Shown here: positions 34,618 through 45,826 of the stretch, in pieces
How the letters are laid out: each line of letters starts with the position of its first letter
Numbering within the stretch: position 1 is the first letter of the stretch
Assembly (NCBI GenBank): GCA_947069175.1
Contig: CAMTDV010000002.1
Location: 7,543,054-7,607,053, forward strand
Length of the DNA: 64,000 nt
Origin: Scalesia atractyloides
Lineage: Eukaryota > Streptophyta > Magnoliopsida > Asterales > Asteraceae
Reading direction: 5' to 3'
Translations under genes and position numbers: made by a program
Notes under the pieces: generated by a model
Databases searched by the model: none
Seen by the model: only the letters and a program-made list of their open reading frames with translations
What the model was told of the DNA's origin: nothing

Positions 34618-35355
34618 TATGGCCATTATTATTATTATAAATGATAGGGGCAGCCCTGGGAGTGGGCGGGGAGAACCACCGACCAAGGCCTGATATTTCA
34701 GTGTCACGTTATTTAAAAAAACCAATATATTTATGTAAAAAAATTAATAGGATATACACATACAAACACCAACATTATATGGTTTAGATTAGTTATTGGC
34801 CAATTGACATCAGGTTTAGACCTTTAGTGAGCCCAACACCCAATTTTGTTAAGGACTAATGACACGTTTTTTCGAGCTCGAACAAGTTACACGAATTCTC
34901 AGGAGTGACCCTGTAAATGATTAATGACCCTAATGCCTCTATTCACTTAATTGGTAAATATTTGATGAACATATTTGTCTTTACTAAAAGAATAGGGTTT
35001 CTCCATAGATGTATAAATAGTGCTCATTAGAGAGGTGTAAAGGTTGATTCACAATCATTAATGACATCACTTCCAAATCATTCCTCCCTCTCTTCTAAAG
35101 CTCCATCATATCATACACCTTAAAGGGTAACCTAAGAACATCATGACTACAACCATCTCTATTAGTTCCGTTAAAAGGATATACATATTCCTTCATGTTG
35201 TTTATGTTATGTTTATTTTAGAATTGATTCAACACTTATGTCGCCTTAGATTGTTCTCTAGGTGTGCTCCTCCTGAGTTTTGTTCTTGTAACATGTTTTT
35301 TTTTCATCACCTTGAAACTTTTTGGCTGGATATTCACTTAGAAGTGTTTGTAAAC
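34188..35355. other. gene-free stretch
   Basis: This contains a (TA)n tract (34578-34614) and, around 34240-34440, AATAGTCCCTGTGG-type sequence that resembles the MITE at 42542-42961. A 71-codon ORF at 35143-35358 lacks recognisable features. No gene is supported. Confidence 0.5.
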
Positions 35356-36225
35356 TAGGGGTGTTCATGAGCCGATCCGATCCGATCCGAGTGAGGGTTA
35401 GCTCGTGCTTGGATTGAATTACAACCGAGCAGATCGATTCGGATCGATTTTGCAAAACCGAGCATAAAAGTGATGCTCGTGCTCTGTTCGAATTTTAATC
35501 GAGCGGATCTTTTTCGCTTGGTTTTTTCTCAACACAAAAAAAACATGTGCGGCAACACCAAAAAAACTGAAATTAAGACTATTATAAGGCACGAGATAAC
35601 TAAAATCACGATATTAAAATGTTCTTAACTGAAATCAAATCTGAAGCACAAAATAAAGTGAAAAATACAAATTGTCATTTAGCTCAAAAGCCATAAACAT
35701 CTTCTTAAAGCCGGAGCTAGAAGCAGTCGCCGGTGTCTCTGAAGTTCAATCTTCACAGTTCATTCAATGTCGCACAGTCGCAGTCTCGCAGAGTGTAGTC
35801 ACAAGTTGGCAAGTCGCTAGGGGGTGGGAAATGGGGATTTAGGAATTAGGATAAGGACTTAGAGGCCATTCGTTTACCTCTTAATGAGGCTCTTAATAGT
35901 TCAGACTGTTTGTTTTGCAAGCAGATGTCTGAATGGTTAAGACATTTGCCTCTGAATGATTAAGATTTTATATTGAGTCTGAATGGTTAAGACCTCTAAT
36001 CTGAATTGGTCAAACATTTTCCTCTAAACGGTTAAGTATTATACTGGCTCTTAATGGTTCAGACCTCTTGTGGGTTCAGCACTTAATGGTTCAAACCTCT
36101 TACTGGTTCGACACTTAACCATTCAGAAGTTGCCAAACGGCCCCTTATTGAATTGGGCTAAATCTAATTCTTGGGCTTTGTATTTTTATGGACCACTTAT
36201 ACTTATAAGTTATAAATCTTTAAAA

Positions 36226-36274
<49 letters not shown>

Positions 36275-36456
36275 TAAAAAAAATAATTCGAGCGGAACCG
36301 AGTGATCGATGAGCGAACGGACCTTTGCTCATGCTTGGCTCGTTTTCAAATCGAACCAAACCGAGCGGCTAATTTACAAACTAAGCGGGAATCGAACGAA
36401 CATTTTTCGGGCATTTTCAAGCGATCCTCGAGCGTTCAGCAGTTTGGACAAGCCTA
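35356..36456. mobile_element. hAT-like non-autonomous element, 1.1 kb
   Basis: The left end is TAGGGGTGTTCA, and the right end read inward is TAGGCTTGTCCA. They are flanked by TTGTAAAC and TTATAAAC (8 bp, one mismatch), the hAT duplication length. The subterminal regions carry CCGATCC and GAGCG motifs. A (TA)n tract is at 36228-36270. No transposase is encoded. Confidence 0.65.
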
Positions 36457-39400
36457 TTATAAACATCACTTAGATGTGTTAGATTGGTCTGAATGGTTTG
36501 TTGAGAGGCTCTGAAAGAGTCAGGGAAGTTGTAGTGATCTGACAAATAGTTCTTGATGCTCTTTCTTAGTTGTGGAGAAATGCTCAATCATCTTCTAAAA
36601 GGCTTGTTGTTGCGTCTTAATGCATGTAAAATATGTCTACATGTTTTGGCCTAAAATATTTATTGACGGATGTTCACAAGTAGCTGTTAGTGCTTATTGT
36701 AAATTGTAATACATGTTTTCATATTATATATATATATATATATATAGTACACACACATATAGATATGGAGAGAGAGAGAGATTGGGTATAAAGACCTCAT
36801 ACAGTAAAGATTGTGAAGCTATGTTTGCTATTGGTTTTAATCGGTGGGATTTTGTGTGCACTGCGATAGGCTTCCGATTGTTATCAATACGGTTCCTTAT
36901 AATGCCGGTACTATACCGACATTCGGTAAGCTACCAAAAGAGGTATGCCTATACGATATCAATAAATGTGTTACATCAATCGAAAAACCATTTAAGCAAA
37001 TACCGGCATAGGTTTTGCTTGTCATGGTACCAATACAGTATCACCACTCGCTATTACAACAAACACTGGTACACATGTGCAATAACTAGTATACACATAT
37101 GCATAATAAACTAGTCTGATGTTCACATATTTAGTGATGATTTGTTGTTATAAAAAGTGAGAGGATTGTCCATATAATTTTTATTCTTTATTCCCCTGGT
37201 AGCAATTGAAAATTTCCATGATGATTACTTATTTGGCTATTCTGTAAATTGACGTACATTTGTGGTTCTAGTGTTAGAAATGGACAAATTGGTGGATCTA
37301 AATAAAAATTCAGGGTTATTTTAAAAAAAACTACCGTATATTTATAAGACAGAGTTTTTTTTATTGTACATTCAAAGGTATTTTGCACTTTGCTAAGAAA
37401 ATTGAGGGGTATTACGGACACCCTCTGAGCCCTTGATAGATTCACCCCTACGCATACTCGAATGATGTGGTTGTCAGTGATTAGGAAAACAAGAAAAAAG
37501 AAGAAACGGGTGGGTGGGGTGTGGAGTTGTATTTTTTTTTGTTTAATTGTGTTAAGTAAATGTAAAAGTGTCAAATTTTAAAATTTAATTTGATTTTTCT
37601 TTGGTTATAGTGTTAGATCTAAAAAAAGAAGAAGAAAAAAAACATTACAAATAACAACTACAAATTTCTAAACATACAGGTTTAAATTAGATCCAAAAAT
37701 AACAAACCATCTGGACTTTTTATTTAGTTAACGCTTAATTTATTTTACGTTTGTCTATTTGTTTAGCATAATTTGATTAGTAACTTTGATTTTTTTAACG
37801 ACAAATTTGGATTACTGACGGACCATTGGAGTATCATCGTGCCATCAACGGAACTATCCGATCTTATCCATCTTCAATAAGCATAATGTTTATACACCAA
37901 TTCATGAGTAAACTTAATAAATATGAAAAAAACCTTTGTAAGAATACTTTGATTTTAAATTTTTATTATACTTTGTTCTTACTAAATTATACTTTTTGAA
38001 TCTCAAAAATATCCAAAAGTAATAGACATGTGATGTTATTTATGATAATATCATAATAAAAATAAAAAATTTGTATCTATTATTATGTATGACATGTGAT
38101 TTTGACATATCCCATGTAATAGATAGTGTACTAGGTAAATCTGATCGAATTGCACGGTAATCTAGATATAATATAAAGATTAAACAAATTAAATTGTTTA
38201 ATTACGGTTTGAATTTTGGTTCAGACTTTAATCTATCTAAAATTGGATCCAAGTATAGATTTTTAACAAAAACTGATAATAAAACAATTAAAAAATTCTT
38301 GAATCATGAAATCTAACTCAACATAACCAATTTTATACCTCTTGTATTTCGGTTCGGTCGATGAGGCACATCATGTCGGATGTTAGCATATGATGCTACT
38401 TTGAGGATATATTGCGATTAAGGTGGTTTGTTTTGCTTGAAGTTTACTGCAAAATAGGGTTCCGGTAGCCGAAATACGATGGCTCGAGCCAAGAGGGGTT
38501 GCATAGTTTCTTGTACTTTATGTTTGGCAAATTGGGAATGTGTGGACCACTTGTTCCTATGGAGGCCTTTTGTCTTGAAAATTTGGAGTGATTTATCAGA
38601 ATGAAGGGTGGGATCTCATCAGGTGGAAATTTGTTGAGCAAAATATGGCATATATTTGGGGGTTCTCTAATTAAGGGATATAAGTTGTTCTTTCCAATTT
38701 TTAATACATGATTATTTCTCATTTGGAAAGTTAGAAATATAAGAGTATTCAATAAGACCATATGTAATGGGGCTTGATAGGTTTTGATAATGCCCTTACA
38801 CCATTCCCTATGGGCATTATAAGGTATGAAAAGGAAATGACATTTCTAAAATAATGTCCAATAAAAAGAAAAAACAAAGAAACTAATAAATGAAAGTGCA
38901 TTAATAAGTTTTAACCATCACATGAAGCATTATGATGGTGATGTGACAAAAGATGCCACTTAAAAGGGCATTAACCATTACCCATAGTCTAAGTAGATGT
39001 AAACCAATTTAAAGATTATGTTTAAGTTTTGTTTTGAGTGTTGGGATGGTAGTTACTGAAAAACTTCTTTTCTTCGGTAACTGCCTCTGTCTTTGGTGAT
39101 ACTCATTTATTTAGTAGTGATATTTTTATTTTTTTATTTTAAGTTTGTGGAACTATGTAAACCCAACAAAATCAACAAAGGTGGTTATTGTAGGAATTTT
39201 TTTATCCCTAAATCTTAATCATTGAATTAGTAATCTAATGGCTTACAATCCTTGCCATGCTTCTGAAAACAAAACAAAAAGGCTTCTTCTTTATGATCCT
39301 CGTGTATACACACACGTGTGGGTGCGTGTATATATATTTGTAATCACTACACTTAAATAATATTGATATACCTTTCAAAAAAATATTGATATATTAAATA

Positions 39401-39476
39401 ATAAATGAAACGATTGATTATTAGAGTTTTTGAAATTCTTAAATATTTTGGAGTTATGAATAGAATCAAACCGTTA
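36457..39476. other. gene-free stretch with simple repeats
   Basis: (TA)n and GAGA tracts occur at about 36724-36782. ORFs at 36713-37114, 37188-37574 and 38444-38761 have no recognisable domain, and I do not call them genes. Confidence 0.5.
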
Positions 39477-40172
39477 GTAAAAGTAGCTGGTGGCTGAAAG
39501 CTGATAGCTATAGCTGGTGGTTGTATCTTTTTAAATATATTTAGTTGTTTGATAGATTAGCTGAAGCTTTTAATAAAATGTATAAAATGATCAAAATTGA
39601 CATAACTAAAAAGTTTAGTCACTTTTTCCCTAAAAGCTTGTAGCTCCTTCTAAACGCTACTAGTAGGAGCGTTCAACCAAAAGCTTCAAACTCCTAACAT
39701 AGGGTATGTTTGACATGGAGCTTTTAAGAGCTTCTAGATTTAAGCTTTTAAGAAAAAAACTTCTGCTTAATAAAATACCTTGTTTGGTCGAAGGAGCTTG
39801 AAATTTTTAGGTTAGGAGCTTGAAGCTTTTGGTTAAACGTTCCTACTAGTAACGTTTAGAAGGAGCTACAAGCTTTTAGTGAAAAAATGACTATTCTAAC
39901 CTCTAAAGATAATGAACTTTTTAATGTCCATTTTGGTCATTTTATACATTTTGTTAAAAGCTCCAGCTACTCTGCCAAACACCTAAATATATCTAAAAAA
40001 CTACAGCTACTAGCTTCTCGCCACCAGCCACCAACTACTTTTGTCAAACATACCCCTAAAAGCTTCAAGCTCCTTCAACCAAACAAAACTTTTTTTATTG
40101 AGTATGAGTTTTTTTTAAGTTTAAAGTTAGAAGCTCCTAAAAGCTTATAAAAGTTTCATGCCAAACATACAC
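39477..40172. mobile_element. foldback repeat cluster (two overlapping inverted MITE copies)
   Basis: 39477-39700 is repeated in reverse complement at about 39812-40050, with arms of about 220 bp. 39703-39804 is inverted at about 40062-40172, with ends GTATGTTTGACATGG and CATGCCAAACATAC. The two inverted pairs interlock, as expected when one foldback MITE inserted beside or inside a relative. The sequence is rich in AAAGCTT and AGGAGCTT. The 87-codon ORF inside is incidental. Confidence 0.75.
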
Positions 40173-41031
40173 ATAGAGAGAGAAACACACGTGTTTATAG
40201 TTTTATAATAAAATTAGTCGTAATAATCACATATATTAAGACACTAAAAAGGCAATTTAGAATTTAAAGTTTCATATTTGTGTTATATTGTAGCAAACTA
40301 ATATACATATTTTCACTTTCAAACATATAGGATTCTTTTACGTTTTTAAGGAGAAGAGTGTTGGTCACATTGGGCCATTATCTTTAGCCATCTGAAATAG
40401 GGGTGTTGAAGATGTAGCTTGTTTAACAAGGACTGGAGGGTTAGATGTAACATGACCACCAACAATTCCTTTGTTGCAAAACCGCAAAAGCTCTGCTTTG
40501 TTGTAGCGTTATTTCACAGATTCCACTTACAGCAAAAACCGCATTTACAAGAGACATAACAAAAAAACATGTTGAAATATATATATATATCTCCTGCTCA
40601 ATGTCAAATAAATACAATAAACATTGACAAACAAAGAATTACAAATATATATATATATATATCCATACCTTGGAGACAAAAATATGGACATATTGGATAA
40701 TCGGAAGATATAAGGATTACGGACTAAAAATATATAATATATCGAAGGTTGGTAAATATTACTTTAAAACAAACAAGCAACAAAATATATATTTTTACAA
40801 GTATATAAAATGTATCATATTAAACATATGTCTTATATTTTTATATATAAATTTATCTAATTTGTTTCATTTTATTTTGCATATATTTCTAGATGGGCTT
40901 CTCTTGGACTTGGAGTGAACCAAATGAGAGAAAAGGTATTATTGGGCTGCATGTAGTGTTGCATCAGAATTGTTGGGCCTTAGCCCAGTCACCTTGGGTT
41001 GTTTTGTGAGTCTTGTGCCCTGCCCTTCTCG
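40173..41031. other. gene-free stretch
   Basis: AT-rich DNA with short (TA)n tracts near 40580 and 40650. No gene is seen. Confidence 0.5.
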
Positions 41032-41666
41032 TAGAGGTGCACAAATCGGGTTTTTGTTAATACGGTATGATCGGGTATTAGAAAATCGTGTATTAAGAGA
41101 AACCGTGTAGCGTTCGGGTACGGGTATTGAAGAGAAAAGTCATACCCTATGTACCCTACTCGAGTAAGGTATAATCGGGTTCAGGTATAACCGGGTATGA
41201 ATCCGGGTATGGATCCGGGTATCAATACCCAATTTTAAAAAATATGTATTTTTTTTATTTTACATAAAAATAAATGCGTTAGAAATTAAATTTGGTTTGT
41301 AATTTGTAAAAGTAACTAAAAACAAATTACAATAACATAAATTCACTCAAATACAAATTATTAGTTTTATAATATGTATTTCTTAAAAACTTAAATATAA
41401 AAGTTGTAAAGTAAACATAAAAATATGCCTTAAAAATCCGGATATTCTATCGGGTATTAAAAAAACGGGTATCGGGTATAGGGATAACCAGGTTCGGGTA
41501 TAGGGTATGACCGATTTCGGGTACAAATCGGGTACGGTTTCAGTTACGGGTATTAAGCTCAAAATGTATATCCTATCCATACCCTACGGGTAGGGTCGAG
41601 TTTACTTACATGTATACCTATCCGGGTACCAAAATAACCGGGTACGGGTTTTTTTGTGCACCTCTA
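41032..41666. mobile_element. TIR element with GGGTAT-rich interior
   Basis: Perfect terminal inverted repeats TAGAGGTGCACAAA and TTTGTGCACCTCTA enclose 635 bp rich in CGGGTAT motifs in both orientations. No clear target duplication was found. CCTTCTCG and CTCCTCAG are only similar. It is probably a hAT-type non-autonomous element, but this is uncertain. Confidence 0.7.
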
Positions 41667-42284
41667 CTCCTCAGCACATATAAAGGCTTCCACAACCCCT
41701 TCATCGAAAAAGGCGAGCTGGCCCCTTCTATCTTTCCCTCTTCGCTCTCTGTTGATCAAGGATTTCCACGTTGTCTCTCGCTCTACACTAACTCCAGGAC
41801 TTTATATGGAGGAGCGTTCTTTTGGAGATTAGTGTATCGATGCATCCATTCGTCTTCTTCACGAAGTGTTATCTTTTTTTCGGGTAATCGATCATTCTTC
41901 TAGTCTTGTTATTATTTTCGATTTTTTTTTTCAGTTTGACTTGTCTGATTACATCCGACCGTTTTAAAAAGTGTCCTCTTCATAGTTGATTTAAAAAAAA
42001 AACAATATAAACAAAAGAAGCTCTGATCCAGACCATTTTATTTAAAGATGTCACCCACCTAGCATAATGATGAAAAAAAAAGATACATATGCAATCCATA
42101 GTTAAATAAGTGATGCAAACTTAAAAAATTTCACTAGTGACATCTTAACACAAAATTTCACTAGTGACATCTTAACATAGACAAATGTCTCGTGGTCCAA
42201 AAGATACATATAATAAATAGTTAAAACTACATCAAAGTTCCTATTTCTGATATTCCCTTATCATCAATTCTTATAGACCTTATC
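41667..42284. other. downstream region of the GH17-X8 gene
   Basis: This is 3' of the minus-strand gene. A short direct duplication, TTTCACTAGTGACATCTTAA, occurs around 42129 and 42158. A 97-codon plus-strand ORF (41610-41903) overlaps the TIR element end and is not called. Confidence 0.45.
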
Positions 42285-45117
42285 TCATAATGTCACACTT
42301 GGGAATTTGCATGACCCAAAACCTGCAAAACATATATTTAATATTATGTCAGAAAATGTTGTATAAATCCAAAGAAACAATAATTCAAGTTATTATTAAT
42401 ATATTCGTACAATAGTAAATCAAGGTACACAACATAAAATCAATAAATGAATTACAAATAAGCCTAGATGAGTTCAAGTTAAGTTATACTTATTTTATTT
42501 ACAAATTAAAAAAAAAAAACTCCCCTAACATAATATTTGAAGAGTAAACTGTCAAAATGGTCCCTGAGATTTGGTCACGTTTCTCACTTTAGTCCAAAAC
42601 TCAAATCTTTTTAATCTGGGTCTCTATGGTTTCAAGTTTGTTGCCATTTTCGTCCAAAATCAAAATCTGGTCAGAGTTTTCAGTTAACATTCAGTTTTTT
42701 TTATCTTTTTCCTCCCTTTTATTCAAGGGCAAAATGGTCTTTTAAAGTTTTATTATAACAAATTAAAAAAATCTAACCATTTTGCCTTTTATTAAAAGGG
42801 AGGAAAAAGACAAAAAAAGTTTGATGTTAACTGAAAAATCTGACAAGATTTTGCTTTTGGATGAAAATGGTAACCACATGGATCCAGATTTAAGATATTT
42901 GAGTTTTGGACTAAAATTGCAAAAGTGAACAAAACTCAGGAACCATTTTCACAGTTTACTCATATTTGAAAGGATTATATGCAAACTTACTTGGATTTTT
43001 TGTTGTCTGGACCGCAAGCCCATCAAAGTAACAAGTGGCACCAGATTTCCGCAACTGGGCCCAATACGAACTAAACGCATAACTCGCATGCCACCACAAC
43101 GAATCCGGTTTGAAGCACTTCCCACCCGGTTTAATCGGGTCACAAGTACGGTTCCCCTGTCCACACGCATACGACAACGCCCCAGCAAGCGCTGTCGTGT
43201 TCGCTCCACGCACGGCCACACACCAAATCTTCCCCTTATACGGCTCATTATTTGTAGGCACGGGCAACCCTTTCTTATACTCCAACGTCTTACCCGATAA
43301 ATCAATCGGGTAAATACCCGACCCGTTTGGATAAAACAACCCGAAATGCCGCTCCGTACCCAAACCCGGTTTCTCATTCTCGTTATACAAAGAGAAAATA
43401 AACGATGGCAACGTGACAAACGGCTTATGAGGCGTACCCCTCAACGGTTTCCGGGTCAAAAACTTAATCACGTTCCGGTTGTAAACCGCGGCATTGTAAA
43501 TATTCGCTCCGATTTGGTCGATATCACCACCGTTGGGCCAACCCGTTTCCGCGATAAACAAACGGATATCCGGGTACCCGACCCGTTTCATGGCGAAATA
43601 AACCGCATCAAGCATCTGCTCCAACAGATTAGTATACATTAACCCGGTAACCGGGTCAGTATAACCCGAAACATTCGGTTCAAGCAAAGCATAACCCAAC
43701 TTAATATTAACCGGGTCGGACGCCCAAGCGAAATATGGGTAAACATCAATAAAGAAAAACGATTTCGTCCGGTTAACAAACTGCAACAACGGTTTAATAA
43801 CGGAATCCGTTACACTTAACCGAAACTTTCCACTTGACGGCGGGAACGAAACGTCCAAACAATCCATTGCCAACGGCGTACCAACTTTGACTTTTTTTAA
43901 TTTAAAAAAAGTCAAAGATCTCCGTATCCGGCGCATTGCAGGTACGAGATTGGTCCACGTTACGTTATCAGGCAACGATAGGATCTCGTTGCCAATCAAA
44001 ACGTAACGGATCTTGGTTTTCTGGTAAAACCGGAGGATGTTGGACCGGACCCAGTTGTTGGATAGGGTTTGATTATTGGCAAAAGAGGTGATTAGCTCAT
44101 TGGGGACCATAACTGAGACTTGAATGTTGGTGTCTTTGAGTTGTTTGAGGATTTTCGGGTTTGTGTCGTAGATTTTGACCCGTCCCGCTTTTAAGGATTT
44201 GATTAGTTTGATGGATGTTGAGGGTTGTGGGAGGTTGTTGCCGAGTTGACCGTAGCAGACTCCCGGTTTGGGGGCAATTTCAGCACCTGTGAATCACAAA
44301 ATGTAACACAATGACACATAAAATATAGAGTAAATTACTTTTTGAGTTCGTGTGCTTCAATAGTTTTAACCATTTGAGTCCAAAATAAAAAAGTTTAACG
44401 CTCCGAGTCCCTAACCACTCATTTTATAAATTTTTAGGCCATGGGTCTTAGTTTTAGTAGTTTTAACCACCTAAGTCCAAAATTAAAAGTACAAGTGTTA
44501 AAAATTGGACTCAAATCGTTATAAATTAGCGATTAAGGATTTGGGACGTTAAACTTTTTTATTTTGGATTCAACCGGTTAAAACCACTAAACACCAGGAC
44601 TCAAAAAGGTAATTTACTCATAAAATAACACATTGTCGAGCAATATAACACAATGTCAAGAAAAAAACACAATAAATTGCAAAAGAAACGCAATGACGGG
44701 AAAAACACAATCCCAAGTGATCTGAACAAAAATTCTAAAATCTAAGAGCTAAAAGTCCAAAAGCCAAAATCTAAAATCTCTTGATCACGGAGTTCGATAA
44801 AACAATTCCAATGCTGATAGAGTAAGTCAATCGGAGTCCGTTTGATACCTTTCTACGACTTTCTAGTTTTAAGAGACTATGTATTTTAACCTTTTATATT
44901 ATATGTATATATATATATATTCCTCTTTTATAACTCTAGTTACACGATCAATATAATACGATACAATGCAATACAATCACAGTTAAAGACATAAAAAAAG
45001 TGTTTTAACTATCAAAATATCAAATCATTGTACAAAACTATAAAATATAGTTTGGGAACTTACTGGTTAGGGAGAACAGAAGGCATGAGATTGGGATGAG
45101 GAGGACTAAACCCCCAT
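42285..45117 (-). CDS. GH17 glucan endo-1,3-beta-glucosidase with X8/CBM43 domain, start codon frame disturbed
   Basis: Exons: 45064-45117 (signal peptide), 42991-44286, and a 38-base last exon 42285-42322, all with GT-AG borders. Product is about 460 residues, secreted or wall/membrane-linked, cleaving beta-1,3-glucan such as callose. Exon 2 starts GAEIAPKPGVCYGQLG. The acid/base is in LIGNEIL (about residue 101 of exon 2) and the nucleophile in IAETGWPNGG (about 247). X8 begins at KIWCVAV with five Cys. The sixth comes from exon 3 (GSCKFPSVTL). No catalytic lesion is visible. Exon 1 is one base short: from ATG (45117) the frame stops at once (MGV then TAG), while the frame that joins exon 2 lacks an ATG. 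One more base in the GGGGG run would fix both, so a sequencing error is possible. Each intron holds a MITE. Confidence 0.88.
42323..42990 (-). other. GH17-X8 intron 2
   Basis: The donor GTAAGT is at 42990 and the TTTTGCAG acceptor ends at 42323. The exons join in frame to give NPSFGSCKF, the standard end of an X8 domain. Most of the 668 bp is the MITE at 42542-42961. Confidence 0.85.
42542..42961. mobile_element. Mutator-type foldback MITE in intron 2
   Basis: The ends GAGTAAACTG and CAGTTTACTC are perfect inverted repeats, and the whole 420 bp is self-complementary. A perfect 9-bp target duplication, ATATTTGAA, flanks it (42533-42541 and 42962-42970). Nine-base duplications are typical of Mutator-like elements. 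Confidence 0.85.
44287..45063 (-). other. GH17-X8 intron 1
   Basis: The donor GTAAGT is at 45063 and the TTCACAG acceptor ends at 44287. This intron sits within the signal-peptide region in phase 1, the position also kept in the pseudogene at 28894-30044. It contains the MITE at 44328-44620 and a short (TA)n tract near 44905. Confidence 0.8.
44328..44620. mobile_element. MITE in intron 1
   Basis: The inverted ends GAGTAAATTAC and GTAATTTACTC enclose 293 bp of self-complementary sequence. ATAAAATA lies close to both ends, a probable 8-9 bp target duplication, so it is likely of the same Mutator type as the intron 2 MITE. Confidence 0.75.
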
Positions 45118-45826
45118 TTTGTTGTTGTTTCAGTGATGGAGGTTTGATAAAAAAGGAGAATGAAGGGGACTGTAGTAGGTATATGACCGTTAACAGGAGG
45201 AGGAATAGGGTTTTGGTTTGTGGGATTGTGAGTCTCAAAATCTCTGAAAGGTGAAGGTGGGGTTGGAGAATCTGGTGGTAAGGCTGAAGTCATCAATGAT
45301 CTGTGTACTTTTGTCATTTCAAATATGCTCCAACGATTTTCTTTTTTAAATGTGTCGGCTCGGGTTTAATCATACCCTACTCCAATCTAAATTCTCGAGA
45401 CTATAACAAAATAATTATTTTAAAAAAAAAATCTAAGTCGGATTGTTGAAATTCCAATGATAAACCATGATAAGATGGAGAAATATGACGGTCACACGAT
45501 GTCGAGAGATATGATAACTACCGAACATTCATAACATATTGTTTAAAAACATGATCTATTTTTATTTTGCAAGTAAATCTTCAATTTTAACTGGCTAAGC
45601 CTAAACTAATAAACATTCTACGTGAACATGTTTTTAGTCGAGTCAATCTTAAATCTTATGTTTCTGGACGTATCAGTTTAACTAACACTTTTAACATAAA
45701 AATCAGATTTTAAATACATAACAGATACTCAAATATATTACAATTTTACAGAAAGAAACATGATTGTCTTTATAAACTTTAGTCATCAGTTATATTAAAT
45801 GAAGTTCGTCTCTTCTAGGGAAGGTG
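45118..45826. other. upstream region of the GH17-X8 gene
   Basis: An 85-codon minus-strand ORF starts at 45317 and overlaps exon 1 in a frame that cannot join exon 2. It could act as an upstream ORF or simply be 5' untranslated sequence. I cannot place a TATA box with confidence. Confidence 0.4.

Noticed and set aside
41610..41903. 97-codon ORF after the TIR element
   Set aside because: It starts inside the transposon end and has no recognisable features.
42949..43642. ORFs on both strands overlapping the GH17-X8 exon
   Set aside because: They lie in other frames of the GH17 exon, which is GC-richer and therefore open by chance.
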